Notes under the pieces: model-generated | Databases searched by the model: none | What the model saw: the letters and a program-made list of their open reading frames with translations, nothing else | What the model was told of the DNA's origin: nothing | In this document: positions 25,062-32,403 of the stretch, piece by piece | How positions within the stretch are numbered: the first letter of the stretch is position 1 | Layout of the letters: each line of letters begins with the position of its first letter | Position numbers and translations under genes: made by a program | Source: JAWLBY01 sp041687455 | GTDB lineage: Bacteria > Pseudomonadota > Gammaproteobacteria > Xanthomonadales > Xanthomonadaceae | Assembly: GCA_041687455.1 (NCBI GenBank) | Contig: JAWLBY010000020.1 | Location: 4,513 to 68,512 of the forward strand | Length of the DNA stretch: 64,000 bases | Direction: 5' to 3'

Positions 25062-25089
25062 CAATCCCGAATGCCCAATCCCGAATCCC
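25062..25089. repeat. Inverted heptamer repeat block in the gspE-gspF spacer
   Basis: Four 7-bp units in the opposite orientation (CAATCCC, GAATGCC, CAATCCC, GAATCCC on the plus strand), ending 10 bp short of the gspE stop codon. The 91 bp between this block and its mate at 24943-24970 contains no recognisable gene. Confidence 0.85.
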
Positions 25090-25099
25090 GGCTTCACCA

Positions 25100-26836
25100 T
25101 CATGTCTCCTGCGTCACCCGCAACACTTCCTCGATCGTCGTGACGCCGGCGACGGCCTTGGCGAGGCCGTCCTCGTACATCGTGCGCATGCCTTCGTGGC
25201 GGGCGGCTTCCTCGATTTCGCTCATGCCGGCGTGCTGCATCACGAGGCGACGGATCGGGTCGGACATGACCAGGAATTCCAGGATCGTCGTGCGACCGAG
25301 GTAACCGGTCGGCGTCGCCGCCGACGGTACCGGCTTGTACAGCATGACCGGGTCGGCGTCGGTGAAACGGCGCAGGTCGAATTCCGCGACCACTTCCGGC
25401 AGCGCCGGCACCGCCTCGCGATGGGTCGGTTCGAGTCGCCGCACCAGGCGCTGGGCGAGGATGCCGTTGACGGTCGACGTCAGCAGGTAGTCCTCGACGC
25501 CCATGTCGAGCAGGCGGGTGATGCCGCCGGCGGCATTGTTGGTGTGCAGCGTCGACAGCACCAGGTGGCCGGTCAGCGCCGACTGGATCGCGATCCGCGC
25601 GGTTTCGAGGTCACGCATCTCGCCGATCATGATCACGTCCGGGTCCTGACGCACGATCGAGCGCAGCGCGGCGGCGAAATCGAGGCCGATCTGCGGCTTG
25701 GCCTGGATCTGGTTGATGCCTTCGAGCTGGTATTCGACCGGATCCTCGACCGTGATGATCTTGACGTCCGGCGTGTTGATCTTCGACAGCGCGGTGTACA
25801 GCGTGGTGGTCTTGCCGGAACCGGTCGGACCGGTCACCAGCAGGATGCCGTGCGGCTGCTCGAGCACGTGCAGGAACTGCGGCAGGAACTCGTCGGTGAA
25901 GCCGAGCCGATGGAAGTCGAACACGATCGATTCGCGGTCGAGGATACGCATCACCACCGATTCGCCGTGCGCGGTCGGCACGGTCGACACGCGCAGGTCG
26001 AGTTCCTTGCCCTGAACGCGCAGCATGATGCGGCCGTCCTGCGGCAGCCGGCGCTCGGCGATGTTCAGCTTCGCCATGATCTTGACGCGCGAAATGACCG
26101 CGGCGGTCGAGCCGGCCGGCGGCGATTCGACTTCCTGCAGCACGCCGTCGATCCGGTAGCGGACCTTCAGCCGGTTCTCGAACGGCTCGATGTGGATGTC
26201 GGATGCGCGCGCTTCGACCGCGCGCTGGATCACCAGATTGACCAGCCGGATCACCGGCGCCTCGGAGGCGAGGTCGCGCAGATGCTCGATGTCGTCCTCG
26301 CCGCGGCCTTCGCCCTCCGACAGGTTCTCGACGATCGTGCCCATCGCCGAGCGGCCGGCGCCGTACAGGCGTTCGATCAGGTCGTCGATCTCGGAACGGA
26401 CGCCGACAAACACGCGGACGTCCTTGCCGATCGCCATCCGCACCGCGTCGACCGGATACGGATCCTGCGGATCGGCGACCAGCAGGTCGATCCGATCATC
26501 GCCGTCGCCGATCGGGCAGACATGCATCTGCTTCAGGAAACGCAGCGACACCTGCACGCTGGCCGGTGCCGCTTCGGGAAAATCGCGGCTCGCCAGCAGC
26601 GGCAGGTCGAGCACTTCGGCAGTGGCTTCGGCAACGTCGCGCTCGGACACCAGGCCGATCCGCGTCATCAACGCGATCAGCGACCCGCCGGATTCCTCGA
26701 GCAGCCGCCGCGCACGGCCGAGGTCGGCCTCCTTCAGCCGGCCGCGGGCGAGCAACTGCTCGGCGATGCGTTCCTCGCGCGCCTGCTGGTCGTCCTGCAA
26801 CGGAATGTCTTGCGCAACGGCGTTCATCGGATTCAT
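25100..26836 (-). CDS. gspE: Type II secretion ATPase GspE
   Basis: A 578-residue cytoplasmic AAA-type secretion ATPase. The N-terminal MshEN-like domain (EERIAEQLLARGRLKEADLG) is followed by the NTPase core: Walker A GPTGSGKTTT near residue 335, Asp box VKIITVEDPVEYQLEGINQI, Walker B IRVQDPDVI-type RQDPDVIMIGEMRDLETARI, and the His box VLSTLHTNNAAGGITRL. It powers the pseudopilus. The zinc-binding CxxC...CxxC module usual after the core is missing: the positions read LEPTHRE (near 467) and VPSAATPTGY (near 500), with all four cysteines replaced. Its ATG overlaps the stop of the upstream membrane protein gene (ATGA). Confidence 0.94.
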   Translation of the reverse strand: MNPMNAVAQDIPLQDDQQAREERIAEQLLARGRLKEADLGRARRLLEESGGSLIALMTRIGLVSERDVAEATAEVLDLPLLASRDFPEAAPASVQVSLRFLKQMHVCPIGDGDDRIDLLVADPQDPYPVDAVRMAIGKDVRVFVGVRSEIDDLIERLYGAGRSAMGTIVENLSEGEGRGEDDIEHLRDLASEAPVIRLVNLVIQRAVEARASDIHIEPFENRLKVRYRIDGVLQEVESPPAGSTAAVISRVKIMAKLNIAERRLPQDGRIMLRVQGKELDLRVSTVPTAHGESVVMRILDRESIVFDFHRLGFTDEFLPQFLHVLEQPHGILLVTGPTGSGKTTTLYTALSKINTPDVKIITVEDPVEYQLEGINQIQAKPQIGLDFAAALRSIVRQDPDVIMIGEMRDLETARIAIQSALTGHLVLSTLHTNNAAGGITRLLDMGVEDYLLTSTVNGILAQRLVRRLEPTHREAVPALPEVVAEFDLRRFTDADPVMLYKPVPSAATPTGYLGRTTILEFLVMSDPIRRLVMQHAGMSEIEEAARHEGMRTMYEDGLAKAVAGVTTIEEVLRVTQET

Positions 26837-27483
26837 TCGCGACCTGCCGGACGGGTGCCGGCGTCAACATCGTTCAGACCGCCGCTCGCCGGATTCGGTT
26901 CCCGTTGCCAGCCGACCAGCTCTTCGAGGAACAGGCGATTCATCAGCACCCACAGCACGATCGGCGTGACCGCCGGCAGGATCAGGTAACCGAACTGATA
27001 GCCGAGCGCGACCGCATCGAGGCTGAATCCGGCCTGCTCGATCGCCGCCCGGCCGAGCGGTCCGGCGTCGAACGCGAGCAGTTTCAGCGCATCGAAGCAG
27101 CAGCCCCAGGCGGTGACCAGCCACAGCACCGGCAAGCCGATCGCCAGTTGCCGCAACCGGTCGCGGCCGCCGAGCGGCGTCGCCAGCACGAGGCCGGCGA
27201 ACAGCGGCAGGCACCAGGCATAGATCAGCGGCCGAACCTCGAGCACCAGCGCGCCGACCCGGCCGGCGCCGACCTCGGTCAGCAGCCGGGTCTGCACCTC
27301 GAGCGTCGTGCCGAGCAGCAGCAGGTCGTCGATCGCCTGCGGCAGCAGCGCCGGCAGCAGCAGGTCGGCCAATGCCGTGGCCGGCCAGATCACCGCACCG
27401 CCGAGCACGAACCACAGGAAGAAACAGGCCGGCAGCCACAGCACCGCGGCCAGCACGAACTGTTTCAGCGGCGACAGGCTCAT
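26833..27483 (-). CDS. Multi-pass membrane protein, unknown function
   Basis: A 216-residue inner-membrane protein with about five predicted spans, beginning MSLSPLKQFVLAAVLWLPAC. There is a large polar central segment (VQTRLLTEVGAGRVGALVLE) and a hydrophobic C-terminal half ending in an FLEELVGW motif and a polar tail. It overlaps purL (ATGA at 27480-27483) and gspE (ATGA at 26833-26836), so it is translationally coupled to both. The overall look recalls membrane proteins annotated as associated with exosortase H, but no exosortase or sorting-signal protein is in this window; I hold that resemblance at low confidence. The function is unknown. Confidence 0.82.
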   Translation of the reverse strand: MSLSPLKQFVLAAVLWLPACFFLWFVLGGAVIWPATALADLLLPALLPQAIDDLLLLGTTLEVQTRLLTEVGAGRVGALVLEVRPLIYAWCLPLFAGLVLATPLGGRDRLRQLAIGLPVLWLVTAWGCCFDALKLLAFDAGPLGRAAIEQAGFSLDAVALGYQFGYLILPAVTPIVLWVLMNRLFLEELVGWQREPNPASGGLNDVDAGTRPAGRE

Positions 27484-30400
27484 CCGCAAAACGCGCGGGC
27501 GTTGCGGAACATCCGCATCCACGGCGAATCCTCGCCCCAGTCGTCCGGATGCCAGCTCATCTGGACGGTGCGGAAGATCCGTTCCGGATGCGGCATCAGG
27601 ATTGTCGCCCGGCCGTCGCGGCTGGTCATGCCGCTGATCCCGCGCGGCGCTCCGCCCGGGTTGTACGGATAGACCTCGGTCGCCGCCCCGTGATGGTCGA
27701 CATAGCGCAGCGCGACATCGACCGCGTCGAGATCGGCCGGCGCGGCGAATTCCGAACGCCCTTCGCCGTGCGCGACGACGATCGGGATACGCGCGCCGAC
27801 CATGCCGCGGAAGAACAGCGACGGCGAATCCGCGACCTCGACCAGCGCGAGCCGCGCCTCGTACTGCTCGCTGGCGTTGCGCATCAGCCGCGGCCAGTGC
27901 TCGGCACCGGGAATCAGCGACTTCAGTTGCGCCATCATCTGGCAGCCGTTGCAGACGCCGAGCGAGAACCTGTCGGTGCGGGCGAAGAATGCCGCGAACT
28001 GGTCGCGCAGTTCAGCGTGCTCGAGGATCGAAGTGGCCCAGCCGCGACCGGCGCCGAGCACGTCGCCGTACGAGAAGCCGCCACAGGCGGCGATGCCGCG
28101 GAAAGCGTCCAGTCGCAGCGCACCACCGAGCAGGTCGCTCATGTGCACGTCGACCGCGTCGAAACCGGCGCGGTCGAACGCGGCGGCCATCTCGACCTGG
28201 CCGTTGACGCCCTGCTCGCGCAGGATCGCCACGCGCGGCCGGACGCCGGTGCTGATGAACGGCGCGGCGACGTCGTCGGCCGGATCGAAGCTCAACTGCG
28301 GCGACAGGCCCGGGTCGTCGAACCGACGACGCACCTCGCGTTCGCTGTCGGCCGTGACCGGATTGTCGCGCCGCCGCTGGATCGCATGGCTGACTTCCCA
28401 CCACGCATCGAACGCTTCCTGCCACGACCATTCGGCCAGCAGTGCGCCACCCTTGCGAACCCGGATCCGCGGCGCATCGACCGGCCGGCCGACCCGCTGC
28501 GCGCAATGGATCAGACCGAACCGGTCGACCAGGTCGGCAAATACCGCGCGATGCTCGCCGGCAATCTGCACCACGGCGCCGAGTTCTTCCGAGAACAGCG
28601 TGCTGATCGCGTTGTCGCCCCAGCCATCGAGCGACAGGTCGAGCCCGAGGTGGCTCGCGAACGCCATCTCGGCCAGCGCCGCGAACGCACCGCCATCGCT
28701 GCGATCGTGATAGGCGAGCAGCCAGCCGGCCTCGCGCGCGGCCTGGATCAACTCGAAGAAGTTCTTCAGCAGCCCGGCGTCGTCGAGATCCGGCACCGGT
28801 CCGCCGAACGCGTTGAAGCATTGCGCCAGGATCGATCCGCCGAGCCGCTGCTTGCCGGCACCGAGACCGATCAGCCACAGCTCGGTGTCCTCGTCGCGCG
28901 ACAGCACCGGGGTCAGGGTCGGTCGCACGTCGCCGACGCGGGCGAACGCGCTGACCACCAGCGAGACCGGCGACACGGTCTTCTGCGTCATCGCGCCGTC
29001 CGACCACGTCGCCTGCATCGACAGCGAATCCTTGCCGACCGGAATGCCGATGCCGAGCGCCGGGCACAACTCCATGCCGACCGCATGCACGGCATCGAAC
29101 AGACGCGCATCCTCGCCCGGATGACCGGCAGCGGCCATCCAGTTCGCCGACAGCTTGATTTCGGAGAGTGCCGCGACCGGTGCCGCGGCAAGATTGGTGA
29201 TCGCTTCGCCGACCGCCATCCGCGCACTGGCAGCGGCATCGATGACGGCCAGCGGCGTGCGCTCGCCGATCGCGAACGCTTCGCCGGCGACACCGTCGAA
29301 GTCGGCCAGCGTGACCGCGCAGTCGGCCAGCGGCAACTGCCACGGGCCGACCATCTGGTCACGCGAACACAGCCCGCCGACGGTGCGGTCGCCGATCGTG
29401 ACGAGGAAATTCTTCGCCGCCACCGACGGATGCCGCAGCACGGCGAGCCCGGCCTCGCGCAGATCGAGCGCATCGGTATCGAGCAGCGGGAACGGTGCAT
29501 GCCGCGGACGCGCGGTGTCGCGCTGCATCTTCGGCGCCTTGCCGAACAGCACGTCCATCGGCAGGTCGATCGGCGTCTCGCCGAGCAGGCTGTCGCGTAC
29601 CAGCAGCCGTTGCTGCTCGGTCACGCGGCCGACCACGGCGTACGGGCAACGCTCACGCTCGCACAGCGCTTCGAATGCGGCCAGCCGGTCGGCGCGGATG
29701 CCGAGCACGTAGCGCTCCTGCGCTTCGTTGCACCAGATCTGCATCGGGCTCATGCCGGGATCGGCATTCGGAATCGCCCGCAGGTCGATCTCGCCGCCGC
29801 GTTCGGAATCGTGCAGCAACTCCGGAATCGCGTTCGACAGGCCGCCGGCGCCGACGTCGTGCACGGCCTGGATCGGGTTGGCCTCGCCGCGTTGCCAGCA
29901 ACGATCGATCACTTCCTGGCAGCGCCGCTCGATCTCCGGGTTGTCGCGCTGGACCGATGCGTAGTCGAGCGCCTCGGCGCTCTGGCCGGAAGCGACCGAC
30001 GACGCGGCACCACCGCCGAGCCCGATCAGCATCGCCGGGCCACCGAGCACGACCACCGCGTCGCCCGGCGCCAGCCGCAGCTTCTCGACCTGGCCCGGCT
30101 CGATCCGGCCGAGACCGCCGGCCAGCATGATCGGCTTGTCGTAGCCCCAGCGCAGGCCGGGCGCGCCGGTCTCGAGCTCGAAGCTGCGGAAATAGCCGGC
30201 CAGCGCCGGCCGGCCGAATTCGTTGTTGAACGCGGCGGCGCCGATCGGGCCGTCGAGCATGATCTCGAGCGCGCTGGCCATCCGCGGATTGAGCGGCCGC
30301 GTCGCCTCCCACGCCCGCGGCAGCTCCGGGATCCGCAGGTGGCTGACCGTGAAGCCGGTCAGGCCGGCCTTCGGCTTGCCGCCGCGGCCGGTCGCGCCTT

Positions 30401-31337
30401 CGTCGCGGATCTCGCCGCCGGAGCCGGTCGCGGCACCGGGAAACGGCGAAATCGCGGTCGGGTGGTTGTGCGTCTCGACCTTGATCGCGAAGGCCGCCGG
30501 CAGCGCGTCGCCGTAGCGGTAGACGGCATCGCCGGTGTCCGGCACGAACAGCCGCGCGCTGTGGCCTTCGACCACCGCGGCATTGTCGCTGTACGCCGAC
30601 AGCGTCAACTGCGGCGATACCGCCTGCGTGTTGCGGATCATGCCGAACAGCGAGCGCGGCATCGGCTGGCCGTCGATGCTGAAGCTGGCGTTGAAGATCT
30701 TGTGCCGGCAGTGCTCGGAATTGGCCTGCGCGAACATCATCAGCTCGGCGTCGCTCGGCGCCCGCGCCAGCTCGGCGTAGCGCACCTGCAGGTAGTCGAT
30801 CTCGTCCACCGACAACGCGAGGCCGAGTTCGCGGTTGGCGCGGTCGAGCTCGGCCGGGTCGATCCGCTGCAGCGGCGCCGGCGCATGCTGGGCGAACATC
30901 GAGGTGGCCTCGACAAGGTTGTCGAGCACCGATTGCGTCATCCGGTCGTGCAGTGCGTCGACCAGCGCGCGGCGCGCATTGCTGCCGGCGGCCGGCAGCG
31001 GCGCGACCCGGAACCGCCAGCCACGCTCGACCCGCCCGACCGGCAGGCCGACGCCGCGGACGATCTCGGTCGCCTTGCTGGCCCACGGCGAGATCGTGCC
31101 GAGCCGCGGCAGCACGAACAGATCGCTCATGCCGTTGTCCGGAATCTCGCCCGGCGCCTCGAGGATCCGCCGCAACTGGTCGAGCGCCTCCGGCGCCAGC
31201 GTCTCGGCATCGACGAAATAGACGAACCGGGCCTCGAGCAGACGCAGCGAGGCATCGCCGACCGCCTGTTGCAGGTGCCGCTGCAGGCGTTCGAAACGGA
31301 AGTCGGACAGGGCCGGCAGGCCCTCGAGAACGATCAT
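27480..31337 (-). CDS. purL: Phosphoribosylformylglycinamidine synthase
   Basis: A 1285-residue single-chain (large-type) FGAM synthase, close to the 1295 residues of the E. coli enzyme. It makes FGAM from FGAR, ATP and glutamine in purine synthesis. The N-terminal PurS-like part (MIVLEGLPALSDFRFERLQ) is followed by the linker and the synthetase core (MMFAQANSEHCRHKIFNASF, VKVETHNHPTAISPFPGAAT-type, GRGGKPKAGLTGFTVSHLRI). The C-terminal class I glutaminase domain has the nucleophile in SLGVCNGCQMM and a late catalytic MPHPER. The start at 31337 matches the family's beginning; ATG 31370 is also in frame. It heads the run that continues into the type II secretion genes. Confidence 0.97.
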   Translation of the reverse strand: MIVLEGLPALSDFRFERLQRHLQQAVGDASLRLLEARFVYFVDAETLAPEALDQLRRILEAPGEIPDNGMSDLFVLPRLGTISPWASKATEIVRGVGLPVGRVERGWRFRVAPLPAAGSNARRALVDALHDRMTQSVLDNLVEATSMFAQHAPAPLQRIDPAELDRANRELGLALSVDEIDYLQVRYAELARAPSDAELMMFAQANSEHCRHKIFNASFSIDGQPMPRSLFGMIRNTQAVSPQLTLSAYSDNAAVVEGHSARLFVPDTGDAVYRYGDALPAAFAIKVETHNHPTAISPFPGAATGSGGEIRDEGATGRGGKPKAGLTGFTVSHLRIPELPRAWEATRPLNPRMASALEIMLDGPIGAAAFNNEFGRPALAGYFRSFELETGAPGLRWGYDKPIMLAGGLGRIEPGQVEKLRLAPGDAVVVLGGPAMLIGLGGGAASSVASGQSAEALDYASVQRDNPEIERRCQEVIDRCWQRGEANPIQAVHDVGAGGLSNAIPELLHDSERGGEIDLRAIPNADPGMSPMQIWCNEAQERYVLGIRADRLAAFEALCERERCPYAVVGRVTEQQRLLVRDSLLGETPIDLPMDVLFGKAPKMQRDTARPRHAPFPLLDTDALDLREAGLAVLRHPSVAAKNFLVTIGDRTVGGLCSRDQMVGPWQLPLADCAVTLADFDGVAGEAFAIGERTPLAVIDAAASARMAVGEAITNLAAAPVAALSEIKLSANWMAAAGHPGEDARLFDAVHAVGMELCPALGIGIPVGKDSLSMQATWSDGAMTQKTVSPVSLVVSAFARVGDVRPTLTPVLSRDEDTELWLIGLGAGKQRLGGSILAQCFNAFGGPVPDLDDAGLLKNFFELIQAAREAGWLLAYHDRSDGGAFAALAEMAFASHLGLDLSLDGWGDNAISTLFSEELGAVVQIAGEHRAVFADLVDRFGLIHCAQRVGRPVDAPRIRVRKGGALLAEWSWQEAFDAWWEVSHAIQRRRDNPVTADSEREVRRRFDDPGLSPQLSFDPADDVAAPFISTGVRPRVAILREQGVNGQVEMAAAFDRAGFDAVDVHMSDLLGGALRLDAFRGIAACGGFSYGDVLGAGRGWATSILEHAELRDQFAAFFARTDRFSLGVCNGCQMMAQLKSLIPGAEHWPRLMRNASEQYEARLALVEVADSPSLFFRGMVGARIPIVVAHGEGRSEFAAPADLDAVDVALRYVDHHGAATEVYPYNPGGAPRGISGMTSRDGRATILMPHPERIFRTVQMSWHPDDWGEDSPWMRMFRNARAFCG

Positions 31338-31380
31338 GGGAAGCCGCAGGTCGCCCGGAAAGGGCCGCATAGGATAGCGG

Positions 31381-31416
31381 AACGGCCCGCGCGACGAGTC
31401 GTCACGGCGGGCCGTT
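31381..31416. repeat. Long perfect hairpin between dsbC and purL
   Basis: AACGGCCCGC (31381-31390) is the exact reverse complement of GCGGGCCGTT (31407-31416), and an inner GACGA/TCGTC pair adds five more pairs. There is no T-run on either strand, so it is not a textbook terminator. It may end dsbC transcription or act in the purL leader. The rest of the 198-bp gap shows no gene. Confidence 0.6.
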
Positions 31417-31535
31417 CGATGGCGGGCGGCATCGTCAGATGGCCGCCGCGGAACGGACGACCGCCCGTGCCGCGGCCGGCGCTCGATGCCGACGGCCGGT
31501 CGTGGCCGGCGCAAGCGCCGCCGGGTTACGGCCGG

Positions 31536-32270
31536 TCAGGACTTGGTCCGGTCCTGCGCGGCGAGCTGGTCGAGCCGCTGCAGCAACTGTTCCGGCGGCA
31601 CGTAGCCGCCGAGCTGCACGCCGTTCGGCGCGATGATCATCGGCGTGCCGCTGACCCCGATCCGGCCACCGAGTGCGTACTCCTCCTCGACCGGGTTGGC
31701 GCATTCCTTCTTGTCCAGCTCGGCACCGGCCTTGGCCTCGGTCAGCGCCTTGCGGCGATCGTCCGAACACCAGACCGACACCGCCTTCTGCCAACTGTCG
31801 GAACCCTGCCCGGCGCGCGGGAAGAACAGGTACTCGACCGCGATGCCGAGCTTGTTGTACTCGGCCATCTGGTCGTGCAGGCGCCGGCAGTAGCCGCAGT
31901 CGATGTCGGTGAAGACGGTGACCGTGTGCTTGACGTTTTCCGGCGCGAACACGATGCGCTTGTCGCTCGGCAGGTCGGCCAGCGCGGCCTTGCGGATCTT
32001 CGCCCGTCCCTGTTCGGTCAGGTCGACCTTGCCGGCGATGTCGTACAGCATGCCCTGCATCAGGTAGCGGCCGTCGGCACTGACATAGACGATCTGGCCC
32101 GCCACCGCGACTTCGTAGAAGCCCGGCAGCGCTGCCTCGGCGATGCTGTCGATCGATGCGCCCGGCACCAGCGACTGGATCGCCTCCCGCGCCTTGGCGT
32201 CGTCGGTTTCGGCTGCCAGCGGCGCGGCGGCGAGGGCGCCGAGCACGGCGGCGCAGAGAATGCGTTTCAT
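31536..32270 (-). CDS. dsbC: Periplasmic disulfide isomerase DsbC
   Basis: A 244-residue exported thioredoxin-fold protein: signal peptide MKRILCAAVLGALAAAPLAA, an N-terminal dimerisation domain (residues ~22-80, AREAIQSLVPGASIDSIAEA, ADGRYLMQGMLYDIAG), then the catalytic domain with CGYC at 125-128, the structural pair C168/C190 and cis-Pro in SGTP (P210). All expected DsbC residues are present. It reshuffles wrong disulfides in periplasmic and secreted proteins, kept reduced by DsbD. ATG 32270 has an AAGGAAA site. Confidence 0.95.
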   Translation of the reverse strand: MKRILCAAVLGALAAAPLAAETDDAKAREAIQSLVPGASIDSIAEAALPGFYEVAVAGQIVYVSADGRYLMQGMLYDIAGKVDLTEQGRAKIRKAALADLPSDKRIVFAPENVKHTVTVFTDIDCGYCRRLHDQMAEYNKLGIAVEYLFFPRAGQGSDSWQKAVSVWCSDDRRKALTEAKAGAELDKKECANPVEEEYALGGRIGVSGTPMIIAPNGVQLGGYVPPEQLLQRLDQLAAQDRTKS

Positions 32271-32362
32271 GGAATTTCCTTGCTGTCGAAGGGCGGCCGC
32301 CGGGCAGCCCGGCACCGCTGCGACCGCGGCAGGCGCCGGCAAGTTCCCGGTCACCACGATCG

Positions 32363-32386
32363 CTGCCGCGGCGACCGCCGCGGCAG
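32363..32386. repeat. Perfect hairpin downstream of prc
   Basis: A 9-bp perfect inverted repeat CTGCCGCGG / CCGCGGCAG with a 6-base loop (32372-32377), about 18 bp after the prc stop on the minus strand. No T-run follows, so termination here would not be a standard intrinsic type. Confidence 0.45.
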
Positions 32387-32403
32387 TCGGGCCGCCGGGA
32401 CGG

